11,196 bases of DNA. Origin: JAYTQQ01 sp043746635 (GTDB lineage: Bacteria > Bdellovibrionota > Bdellovibrionia > Bdellovibrionales > JAMPXM01). The notes beneath the pieces are model-generated. The model searched no databases and was not told where the DNA came from. It saw only the letters and a program-made list of their open reading frames with translations. Location: contig JAYTQQ010000285.1 of assembly GCA_043746635.1 (NCBI GenBank), positions 1 through 11,196 of the forward strand, given 5' to 3'. Numbering within the stretch: position 1 is the stretch's first letter; every line of letters starts with the position of its first letter. A program made the translations under genes and the position numbers. Below, in pieces: positions 1-6,550 of this stretch.

Positions 1-7
1 CCAAAAA

Positions 8-83
8 TGGCAGGGCAGGAGGGACTCGAACCCCCAACCGACGGATTTGGAGTCCGTAACTCTACCAATTGAGCTACTACCCT
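8..83 (-). tRNA. tRNA-Trp (anticodon CCA)
   Basis: The minus strand folds into a complete cloverleaf. The acceptor stem is AGGGTAG with CTGCCCT, the discriminator is G, and the CCA tail is encoded (bases 10-8). The D arm is GCTC/GAGT. The anticodon stem ACGGA/TCCGT encloses the loop CTCCAAA, giving anticodon CCA. The T arm is GGGGG/CCCTC around TTCGAGT. It lies downstream of tuf; tuf, tRNA-Trp, secE, nusG is a known order in many bacteria, so secE may lie just outside the left edge. Confidence 0.97.
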
Positions 84-109
84 AGAATCCAAAGAAAAAC
101 AAAAATCAA

Positions 110-137
110 ACTACATTAGGAACACGAAAGAAATCAA
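110..137 (-). promoter_or_regulatory. candidate promoter of tRNA-Trp
   Basis: On the minus strand a -35-like TTGATT (bases 137-132) is separated by 16 bases from a -10-like TGTAGT (115-110). Each matches the sigma-70 consensus at four of six positions. The -10 ends 26 bases before the mature tRNA 5' end, leaving a short leader. A separate promoter is expected because tuf ends in a strong terminator upstream. Confidence 0.4.
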
Positions 138-146
138 GGTCCAAAA

Positions 147-231
147 TAGAACTTTGTAAATTGATTCAGGTCGAGGCGCTAGGAAGCGAAGAAGGAAGCA
201 GCGAAGAGCTGGATCAATTTACGAAATTCTA
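147..231. repeat. 85-bp hairpin element with 23-bp inverted arms
   Basis: The arms 147-169 and 209-231 are inverted copies. Of 23 positions, 20 are Watson-Crick pairs, two are T-G (155/223 and 166/212) and one is mismatched (152/226). The core GTAAATTGAT / ATCAATTTAC is perfect. The outer tips are TAGAA and TTCTA. The 39-base centre is purine-rich on the plus strand and holds AGCGAAGA twice (185-192 and 200-207). The element lies between the tuf terminator and the tRNA-Trp promoter and is not needed for either. It could be a miniature transposon, a REP-like palindrome or a structured RNA; the sequence alone does not decide. Confidence 0.7.
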
Positions 232-261
232 AAAAAAAAGGACTCCGTGGGGAGTCCTTTT
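231..261 (-). terminator. intrinsic terminator of tuf
   Basis: The stem AAGGACTCC (238-246) and GGAGTCCTT (251-259) encloses a four-base loop. On the minus strand it is followed by a T tract (bases 237-231). It lies 27 bases after the tuf stop codon. It abuts the outer end of the 147-231 hairpin element, sharing base 231. Confidence 0.9.
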
Positions 262-287
262 CAATGATCTTAAACTTATTTTCAATC

Positions 288-1484
288 TTACTTATCTGGA
301 ATGATGTCGACAACAACGCCGGCGCCAACAGTGCGGCCGCCTTCGCGAATCGCGAAACGTAATTCTTTCTCCATCGCAACCGGAGCGATCAACTCAACTT
401 CCATCTCGACGCGGTCACCTGGCATAACCATTTCAGTGCCTTGCTTCAATGTTACAACACCGGTTACGTCTGTTGTACGGAAGTAAAACTGTGGACGATA
501 ACCATTGAAGAATGGAGTGTGACGTCCGCCTTCTTCTTTAGTCAAAATGTAAGTCTCAGCTTTGAATTTTTTGTGTGGCTTAATCGTTCCGACTTGAGCC
601 AAAACTTGTCCGCGCTCAACTTCTTCTTTTTTAGTACCACGAAGAAGGCAACCACAGTTGTCTCCCGCTCGGCCTTCATCAAGAAGCTTTCTGAACATTT
701 CGATACCAGTAACAGTCGTTTTTTGAGTCGCTGTAATACCGACGATCTCGATATCTTGACCGATTTTGATAATTCCGCGTTCGATACGACCAGTAACAAC
801 AGTTCCGCGACCAGAGATCGAGAACACATCTTCTACCGGCATCAAAAAAGGCTTATCAATTGCTCTTTCAGGTTGCGGGATGTAACGATCGACTTCGTCC
901 ATCAATTTCAAGATCGCGAGTTTTCCGAGTTCGCCTTGATCGCCTTCGAGTGCTTTCAATGCCGAACCTTTTACTATTGGAATTTCGTCGCCTGGGAATT
1001 CGTATTTTGACAAGAGCTCGCGAACTTCGAGTTCAACGAGATCAAGAAGTTCAGCATCATCAACCATGTCAACTTTGTTCAAGAAAACAACGATTGAAGG
1101 AACGCCGACCTGACGAGCAAGCAAGATATGCTCACGAGTTTGTGGCATAGGACCGTCAGCTGCAGAAACGACCAAGATCGCTCCGTCCATCTGCGCGGCA
1201 CCGGTGATCATGTTTTTCACGTAATCGGCGTGGCCTGGGCAATCAACGTGCGCATAATGGCGATTTTTAGTTGAGTATTCAACATGCGAAGTCGAAATCG
1301 TGATTCCGCGCTCGCGCTCTTCTGGAGCTTTATCGATCTGGTCGTAAGCCATTGCCGTGGCTCCGCCTGATTCAGCAAGAATTTTAGTAATTGCTGCCGT
1401 CAAAGAAGTTTTACCGTGATCGACGTGACCGATGGTGCCGATGTTACAGTGGGGTTTACTTCGATCAAATTTCTCTTTTGCCAT
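288..1484 (-). CDS. tuf: translation elongation factor Tu (EF-Tu)
   Basis: EF-Tu is the cytoplasmic GTPase that brings aminoacyl-tRNA to the ribosome. At 398 residues the protein is full length for the family. The GTPase motifs are all present: GHVDHGKT at 19-26, the switch I Thr at 62 in RGITI, DCPGH at 81-85 with the catalytic His85, and NKVD at 136-139. Domains 2 and 3 follow, including the GRGTVVTGRIERG stretch and the C-terminal GGRTVGAGVV. The ATG at 1484-1482 has a strong Shine-Dalgarno, AGGAGGA, about 8 bases upstream. The gene has its own promoter, lies between tRNA-Thr and tRNA-Trp, and ends at a strong terminator. Identity is certain. Whether the genome has a second copy cannot be seen here. 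Confidence 0.99.
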   Translation of the reverse strand: MAKEKFDRSKPHCNIGTIGHVDHGKTSLTAAITKILAESGGATAMAYDQIDKAPEERERGITISTSHVEYSTKNRHYAHVDCPGHADYVKNMITGAAQMDGAILVVSAADGPMPQTREHILLARQVGVPSIVVFLNKVDMVDDAELLDLVELEVRELLSKYEFPGDEIPIVKGSALKALEGDQGELGKLAILKLMDEVDRYIPQPERAIDKPFLMPVEDVFSISGRGTVVTGRIERGIIKIGQDIEIVGITATQKTTVTGIEMFRKLLDEGRAGDNCGCLLRGTKKEEVERGQVLAQVGTIKPHKKFKAETYILTKEEGGRHTPFFNGYRPQFYFRTTDVTGVVTLKQGTEMVMPGDRVEMEVELIAPVAMEKELRFAIREGGRTVGAGVVVDIIPDK

Positions 1485-1519
1485 TACTTATGTCCTCCTG
1501 AAGGAATAATGATTCACTC

Positions 1520-1548
1520 ATTATAAAAGTTTTTATTTTAATTCTAAA
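1520..1548 (-). promoter_or_regulatory. tuf promoter
   Basis: On the minus strand a perfect -10 TATAAT (1525-1520) follows a -35-like TTTAGA (1548-1543, four of six matches) after a 17-base spacer. The surroundings are very A/T rich. Transcription would start near 1513, giving a leader of about 30 bases that contains the tuf Shine-Dalgarno. A second -35-like TTGACT at 1605-1600 has no good -10 partner. Confidence 0.7.
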
Positions 1549-1623
1549 ATTTATATAAACAATTTCTAAAACCCATTAACTTAAATTAAAACGACTTAAA
1601 GTCAATACCAATGACTTACGAAC

Positions 1624-1655
1624 TCGCAAACTCCGGCTCATTCGCAAACTCTGGC
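1624..1655. repeat. two imperfect 14-bp direct repeats beside tRNA-Thr
   Basis: TCGCAAACTCCGGC (1624-1637) recurs with one change as TCGCAAACTCTGGC (1642-1655), a period of 18 bases. The pair lies in the spacer just after the 3' end of tRNA-Thr in the transcribed direction. No function is apparent. Confidence 0.6.
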
Positions 1656-1662
1656 CTAAAAC

Positions 1663-1737
1663 TGGAGCCCATGGTGAGAATCGAACCCACGACCTCACCC
1701 TTACCAAGGGTGTGCTCTACCACTGAGCCACATGGGC
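1663..1737 (-). tRNA. tRNA-Thr (anticodon GGU)
   Basis: The minus strand gives a full cloverleaf. The acceptor stem is GCCCATG with CATGGGC, the discriminator is T, and the CCA tail is encoded (1665-1663). The D arm is GCTC/GAGC. The anticodon stem CACCC/GGGTG encloses the loop TTGGTAA, giving anticodon GGU. The T arm is GTGGG/CTCAC around TTCGATT, with one weak pair. A threonine tRNA directly upstream of tuf is also seen in E. coli (thrT-tufB). No convincing promoter was found in 1738-1911, where only weak hexamers occur. Confidence 0.97.
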
Positions 1738-1911
1738 AGAAACTTCAAAGCATCCTCAAAAAAAGCAGATACTCTGGCTCTCCAACGAGCCGTGTTGAAC
1801 TTTTTGGCACAAGCTTCTCGACGATTCTTCGGAGTCGCCGAACCTAGCAGGAGAAAAATTTCACGACAAGTAAAATGTGACTCCAAAATCGAATTCGTTT
1901 AGGCTCAGAAG

Positions 1912-3681
1912 ATGCTTTCCTCAAGTCAACAAGACGACAAACACCCCGACAGAGAATTGATTCGAAATCCCCTCTGGTTCTACATGAAAGCCAATCGCCG
2001 CGCTTTTAGTCTCGGCATGTTTTTTTTGATCATCACCAATACCATCGACGGTCTTTACCCTTTGGTTTTGAAAAAAGGCATTGATCAGATTACTGGTCAC
2101 ATTGGCCTTCACGACATTTTTAAGACCGCAGCCCTATTCTTCTTGATGATGTCGGTTCTTGCCGTCACCCGCTTTGCTTGGCGCACCTTTTTCGGCAAAT
2201 ATCATACTCTCGCAGCTGAAGATTTACGCAACCGTCTTTTTCGGCATATGGCCCAGATGGGTCCGAACTTTTTTCATAAGAATGCGATCGGCGAACTGAT
2301 GTCTTTGATCACCAACGACGTGCAATCGTTTCGCCAAGGCATCGGCAGCGGGGTTTTGGTTTTGGTCGATGCCGTGACAATTGTTTGCGTGGTTTTACCC
2401 CTCATGATCATGATGAACCCCGGCTGGACGGTTAAAACTCTCGTTTTCTTACCGCTCGTTCCTTTTATCATCTGGAAACTTACGAAATTAATCTTCGTTA
2501 ACTACAAGGCTCAGCAAGATGACCTTTCAGACCTGTCAGGTATTTCTCAAGAAATCATTGCCGGAATCAGGGTCATTAAGAGCTTCGCCCAAGAGAAAAC
2601 ACGCCTGTCGATCTATAATCGCATCAGCCAAAAATATGAACTGAGTTCGAATAAGACAGCGATCACCGATGCGCTCTTTATGCCCGTGATGGAATTTGGG
2701 GTCGCATCAGGAAGCGTGATTCTACTGTTTATCGCGGCCCCCGATGTTTTGTCAGGCGCTGCCACGATCGGAACTTTGGTGGCCTTTCAGCGCTACATTC
2801 AGAAAATGGTCTGGCCCATGACGGCACTTGGCCTCGGGCTTTCTCAATACCAAAAAGCGATGGCATCTTTTTCTCGAATGAAAGAACTCTTTGATCAAAA
2901 AACAGATATTCCCGACGAGGGAGTGATTCAGCTCAAGTGTTTCGAAAATTTGAAAGTGCAAAATCTTTCGTACCAATATCCAGGAAGTGAATCGTGGGCC
3001 CTTCGAAATCTCAGTTTCGAAATTGGGAAAGGTCAGACGGTCGGACTCATCGGCCCCGTGGGAAGCGGTAAAACAACTTTGCTTCATTTGCTGAACCGAC
3101 TTTATCCTGCCCCACATGAGAGCATTTTACTCAACGGAATTTCGATCGAAAAAATTTCTCAGCGCTCGTTGCATACGCAACTTGTGCTCGTACCGCAGGA
3201 GTCTTTTCTGTTCAGCGATACGATCGTCGACAATGTCGCCAATACCGATAGCGACGACAACCTTGACGGAGTCAAAGAATGGGCCCGCGTGGTCGACATC
3301 GATAAAGAGATCGATAGTCTTCCGCATCAGTTTCATTCTTATTTAGGAGAACGAGGAGTCAATCTTTCGGGAGGACAAAAACAACGCCTTACGATTGCGA
3401 GAGGGCTCATGGTGCAGGCTCCTTTCATTATGCTCGACGATTCTCTGAGTGCCGTCGACACCAAAACTGAGCGAGCGATTCAAGAACGCTTGAGCACCCG
3501 CGGAAACCTAAGCCAAACGAAGCTTATCGTTTCGCACCGACTCACTTCGGTTGAACACGCCGACCAAATTATTGTTTTGAAAAATGGCGAAATCGAATCG
3601 ATCGGTACGCACCGTGATCTCTTGAAGAATTCGCCAACTTACGCACGCCTTGCCGAAATTCAAGGAGTTCACCATGAGTGA
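1912..3681 (+). CDS. mdlA: ABC exporter subunit, MdlA-like (TM domain plus ATPase)
   Basis: This 589-residue half-transporter has six predicted membrane helices in the first 310 residues (about 30-52, 68-92, 143-168, 170-195, 258-282 and 290-310), then an ATPase domain. The Walker A motif is GPVGSGKTT at 381-389, the Q-loop lies in VPQESFLFS, the signature LSGGQ is at 485-489, and the switch His is H542. Walker B reads IMLDDSLSAVD, so residue 510 is Asp where active sites carry Glu. Order and motifs resemble E. coli MdlA, a presumed multidrug exporter; the substrate here is unknown. The ATG at 1912 is the first possible start after an in-frame stop at 1900, with only a weak AGG 8 bases upstream. 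A weak promoter may be TTCACG (1860-1865) with CAAAAT (1884-1889). The stop overlaps the partner gene by 8 bp. Confidence 0.92.
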   Translation: MLSSSQQDDKHPDRELIRNPLWFYMKANRRAFSLGMFFLIITNTIDGLYPLVLKKGIDQITGHIGLHDIFKTAALFFLMMSVLAVTRFAWRTFFGKYHTLAAEDLRNRLFRHMAQMGPNFFHKNAIGELMSLITNDVQSFRQGIGSGVLVLVDAVTIVCVVLPLMIMMNPGWTVKTLVFLPLVPFIIWKLTKLIFVNYKAQQDDLSDLSGISQEIIAGIRVIKSFAQEKTRLSIYNRISQKYELSSNKTAITDALFMPVMEFGVASGSVILLFIAAPDVLSGAATIGTLVAFQRYIQKMVWPMTALGLGLSQYQKAMASFSRMKELFDQKTDIPDEGVIQLKCFENLKVQNLSYQYPGSESWALRNLSFEIGKGQTVGLIGPVGSGKTTLLHLLNRLYPAPHESILLNGISIEKISQRSLHTQLVLVPQESFLFSDTIVDNVANTDSDDNLDGVKEWARVVDIDKEIDSLPHQFHSYLGERGVNLSGGQKQRLTIARGLMVQAPFIMLDDSLSAVDTKTERAIQERLSTRGNLSQTKLIVSHRLTSVEHADQIIVLKNGEIESIGTHRDLLKNSPTYARLAEIQGVHHE

Positions 3682-5485
3682 CTTCATGAATGAGGATCAG
3701 ATCAAAGCAAATATTTCATACGCGCAGGTCTTTAAAAGATTTTGGCCCTACGGCAAACGAAGCCCCGTTCTGTTTTTCGCGACGGTCATTTCGGTCGTCA
3801 CGTTGGCTATTTCTTCAAGGCTTCTGCCGACCTTGATTGGTTACGCGATCGACGAAGGCATTATCAAATCCAATCAGGCCGTTTTATTTAAAGTGGCGAT
3901 TGCTTTTTTTGTCTGCGAAATCGTAAAAAGTTTTTCTCAGTGGGCTTATATTTATTTCTTTCAAAAATTTGGAAATCGCCTTCTCTATTTTATTCGCGAA
4001 GATCTGATCTGGCATATTCAAAGTCTGCCGATGGAGTTCTTTAATAAAACTCCTACCGGGCGCATCGTCACCCGCACCACCAATGACGTTTCAAACCTGG
4101 GCGATTTATTTACCGATGGCGTGATCAACGTATTTACCGAAACGATTACGCTGATTTCAATTCTCATCGCGATGTCATTTATTTCGGTGAAGCTCACGGT
4201 CATCACGATGATCTTGTCTCCACTTTTTATTTGGGCATCTTTTCGATTGAGCGACCGGGTCCGCAATATTTTACGAGAATCAAAAAAGAAATTATCGGTG
4301 ATTAATTCTTTCGTCGCCGAAAATCTTAACGGCATTAAAATTATTCAGCTCTATAATCGACTGCCCCGCAATCAAAAACGCTTCGGGAAGCTATCAAGCG
4401 AATACCGAGATCTCAATATTGAATCCATCAAGGCTTACGCGCTTCTTCAGCCCGTCATGAATCTGTTTAGCGCGGTCACAATCAGTCTCGCTCTCTACTA
4501 CGGTGGCGTTCTCAGCGCTGAGAATAGCCTCGCCATCGGTTCTCTCGTGGCCTTTCTGATGCATGTTCAAGATTTTATTCCTCCGTTAAGAGAAATTTTA
4601 GAGAAGTACCAACAGTTTCAGAATTCGCTGACGAGTGCAGAGCGGGTTTTTCAAATGTTCGACGAAAAGTCCGAAGCACTGGCTTCAGAAACCACTTCAC
4701 TTTCTGAAAAATCTCGCGGCGAAATTATTATTCACGATTTGAATTTTCGCTACGACGCTCACCTTCCGTTGGTGTTAAAAGATATCAACCTCAACATACG
4801 AAGTGGCGAAAGCATCGCGATCGTCGGCCGCACGGGATCTGGCAAATCAACGTTGATCGCCCTTTTACAGAAATTTTATCAGGCTCCGCCCGGAACCATT
4901 TTCATCGATCATTTACCGATCGAACAAATTCAGCGAGAAAGTTTACGAAATAAATTGGGAGTCGTCTTGCAAGATAATTTTATTTTTAAGGGTACGATTC
5001 AAGACAATATTTCTCTCGGGAGCCCGTACATCGGAGAAGACGATATTTTAAGGGCCTGCAAACAAGTAGGCTACGAAGAGCTTCTGGTGCGGAGCGGTCG
5101 CAATTTAGACTCTGTCGTCGAAGAGCGCGGAGCCAATCTGTCGGTCGGCGAAAGGCAGCTCTTGGCATTTGCTAGGATTCTTGCATTTCAGCCTGATATC
5201 CTCATTTTAGATGAGGCGACCGCAAACGTTGACTCGCAAACCGAGAACCTCATTCACCTCGCGACCCAAAAAGTGATCGCAGGACGCACCAGCCTGATCG
5301 TCGCCCACAGGCTTTCTACTATACGGGACTGCGACCGAATCGTCGTATTAGACCAAGGTAAAATAATTGAAATAGGTTCACACGATGAGCTCATGAATGC
5401 GCGAGGATTTTACTATTCACTCCTTCACTCGCATGCCCAAACTATTGATCAGACCATTGATCAGACTCCACTGGGGAGCTTGTAA
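3674..5485 (+). CDS. mdlB: ABC exporter subunit, MdlB-like (TM domain plus ATPase)
   Basis: This is the second half of a heterodimeric inner-membrane exporter (603 residues): an N-terminal six-helix domain, then an ATPase. Walker A is GRTGSGKST at 385-393, Walker B ILILDEATANVD carries the catalytic Glu at 514, and the switch His is H545. The signature motif is LSVGE (489-493) rather than LSGGQ; E. coli MdlB has a similar LSVGQ. I chose the ATG at 3674 because AAGGAG (3662-3667) lies 6 bases before it and it overlaps the upstream stop in ATGAGTGA, a typical coupled junction. An in-frame ATG at 3650 has no such site. The C-terminus ends with a TIDQTIDQ duplication. The first subunit's LSGGQ with this subunit's Walker motifs would form the active ATP site. 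The substrate is unknown. Confidence 0.92.
   Translation: MSDFMNEDQIKANISYAQVFKRFWPYGKRSPVLFFATVISVVTLAISSRLLPTLIGYAIDEGIIKSNQAVLFKVAIAFFVCEIVKSFSQWAYIYFFQKFGNRLLYFIREDLIWHIQSLPMEFFNKTPTGRIVTRTTNDVSNLGDLFTDGVINVFTETITLISILIAMSFISVKLTVITMILSPLFIWASFRLSDRVRNILRESKKKLSVINSFVAENLNGIKIIQLYNRLPRNQKRFGKLSSEYRDLNIESIKAYALLQPVMNLFSAVTISLALYYGGVLSAENSLAIGSLVAFLMHVQDFIPPLREILEKYQQFQNSLTSAERVFQMFDEKSEALASETTSLSEKSRGEIIIHDLNFRYDAHLPLVLKDINLNIRSGESIAIVGRTGSGKSTLIALLQKFYQAPPGTIFIDHLPIEQIQRESLRNKLGVVLQDNFIFKGTIQDNISLGSPYIGEDDILRACKQVGYEELLVRSGRNLDSVVEERGANLSVGERQLLAFARILAFQPDILILDEATANVDSQTENLIHLATQKVIAGRTSLIVAHRLSTIRDCDRIVVLDQGKIIEIGSHDELMNARGFYYSLLHSHAQTIDQTIDQTPLGSL
5444..5466 (+). repeat. 12-bp tandem duplication at the mdlB 3' end
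   Basis: ATTGATCAGAC occurs at 5444-5454 and again at 5456-5466, a 12-base period. It encodes the repeated TIDQ of the C-terminal tail, outside the ATPase fold. Being in frame, it looks like a recent slippage or duplication event. Confidence 0.8.
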
Positions 5486-5510
5486 ATATTCTCATTCGCA
5501 GTGACGAATC

Positions 5511-5552
5511 GAAGTCTTTTTTCCTATCTAGAAAGACTTCTTTTTCGTTTTA
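5511..5552 (+). terminator. intrinsic terminator of the mdlAB operon
   Basis: A perfect 9-bp stem GAAGTCTTT (5511-5519) / AAAGACTTC (5532-5540) is followed by TTTTTCGTTTT. It lies 25 bases after the mdlB stop. Confidence 0.9.
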
Positions 5553-5565
5553 TTCGAGCCGGCAT

Positions 5566-5582
5566 TTGGCACACCTTATGCT
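5566..5582 (+). promoter_or_regulatory. sigma-54 (RpoN) promoter upstream of the lipoprotein gene
   Basis: TTGGCACACCTTATGCT matches the sigma-54 consensus YTGGCACGRNNNTTGCW at the whole TTGGCAC block and at TGCT. The invariant GG (5568-5569) and GC (5580-5581) are exactly 10 bases apart. Transcription would begin near 5593, about 43 bases before the TTG start at 5636. It lies between the mdlAB terminator and the lipoprotein gene. An activator of the NtrC type would be needed; no binding site for one was identified. Confidence 0.75.
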
Positions 5583-5635
5583 CTGTGAATGTTCCGTGAA
5601 GTGAAGTGGGGTAAGAAACAAGACAGGGGTGTCTT

Positions 5636-6352
5636 TTGAAAAGCTATTCGCAACTACTTATCGTATCGGTCAGTGCGCTCTTATTCGTATCTTGCCAGAA
5701 AGAGTCCACTCAACCAGCCAATGTGGCTTACGGTTTGGTTCTGTCGACAGATGTTTCTGAATTTAAAGATCAGAAGCTTTCATCGATCACTTCCCAATGT
5801 TTTCAAAAGCTTGATTACGCGGTTGCCGAAAGTATGTCGATCGACATCGATGAATCTTTCGAAAAGATCAAACATCAATTGCTCGAAAATGTGATTTTAG
5901 GCCGAATGACTTCGGTTGAGGCGGCCAAAGATCTCGTGCTCATCGATTCAAAACGAGCTGATTTTTTCGACAAGCTTTCGTATTTTAGAACCACCAACGA
6001 TTCACAGAGATTCGACGCTTTCAAAAACTATTGTCGAACGGCCGACTCGCTCGGACTCAAAGTATCTCAATGGCACAGCCCAGAGAAATCAGAATCTCTT
6101 TGCGCGTGCGTGAGCGATGAGGGCTCAAGCCACGAGTCTGATAATGTTCGATGCATGACGAGGCAAGTGCAAATTCAGTTTTGCGAAAGTCTGCCGATGC
6201 GGTTTAAGCCGCACGAACATGCCCACTCAGATGCTGCCGAAAAGGGCGAAGAACAATCGACCATTCTGCAATCAGGAATGAAAAATAAGAATATGAAAAA
6301 TAAGAAAGACTCTACGCCTGTAGGCCCCTCGTGTGGAGACCTTTTTAAATAG
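5636..6352 (+). CDS. cysteine-rich lipoprotein of unknown function
   Basis: I do not recognise the family. The 238-residue product starts with a lipoprotein signal: a Lys-containing tip, a hydrophobic core (about 7-18), then LFVSC with Cys20 as the lipidation site. The mature part has seven more cysteines (55, 133, 156, 158, 173, 183, 233), including a CAC pair, suggesting disulfides or metal binding in the periplasm. Near the C-terminus is a His/Glu-rich stretch, HEHAHSDAAEKGEE (from 193), then a KNKNMKNKK run. The start is TTG: AGGGG (5625-5629) lies 6 bases upstream and the signal sequence begins right there. A sigma-54 promoter precedes it. The same frame continues beyond the amber stop (6350-6352) to 6550 with protein-like sequence, so the product may be a truncated or readthrough form. 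Confidence 0.8.
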   Translation: MKSYSQLLIVSVSALLFVSCQKESTQPANVAYGLVLSTDVSEFKDQKLSSITSQCFQKLDYAVAESMSIDIDESFEKIKHQLLENVILGRMTSVEAAKDLVLIDSKRADFFDKLSYFRTTNDSQRFDAFKNYCRTADSLGLKVSQWHSPEKSESLCACVSDEGSSHESDNVRCMTRQVQIQFCESLPMRFKPHEHAHSDAAEKGEEQSTILQSGMKNKNMKNKKDSTPVGPSCGDLFK

Positions 6353-6550
6353 TGCGTGAAATCGGATCGTGATACCAGCAAGCCGGGCGAGTGCCAAAAT
6401 TCGCGCCCTTGGGTATTCCTAAAAAATCGCAGTGAGTCTGAGGCCCGTCAACTTCGATTGGTTTTATATTTTGAGACGAACCCCATCTGTCGCCCCGGAG
6501 CGAGAGGCGATTTGTCTAATTTTGTGAGTAATAGTTTTCTAGGAATTTAA
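6353..6550 (+). other. in-frame continuation of the lipoprotein ORF after its TAG stop
   Basis: These 65 sense codons plus TAA are in the same frame as the lipoprotein gene. They begin with a Cys codon (TGC) immediately after the TAG. The product contains three cysteines (the first codon, GEC, PIC) and reads like ordinary protein, for example GECQNSRPWVFLKN. A GTG at 6356 could start a separate 64-residue protein, but I see no ribosome binding site. The end overlaps the convergent gene by 35 bp. It may be the detached C-terminus of the lipoprotein, a readthrough extension, or chance. Confidence 0.45.

Noticed and set aside
179..1150. Open frames across or antisense to the tuf region (179-379, 441-1010, 542-829, 860-1150)
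   Set aside because: They overlap the certain EF-Tu gene or its terminator, have no ribosome binding sites and give low-complexity products typical of a shadow of a G/C-biased gene.
1776..1842. Hairpins GGCTC/GAGCC (1776-1791) and TTCGG/CCGAA (1828-1842) as terminator or riboswitch upstream of mdlA or tRNA-Thr
   Set aside because: Stems are only 5 bp, with no T tract and no recognisable riboswitch core.
3650..3673. A longer mdlB starting at the ATG at 3650
   Set aside because: The ATG at 3674 has AAGGAG 6 bases upstream and overlaps the mdlA stop in the usual way; 3650 has no such site and would add eight residues inside mdlA.
6494..6515. TCGCC/GGCGA stem near the convergent gene ends as a shared terminator
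   Set aside because: The stem is five base pairs with a long loop and no clear T run on either strand.
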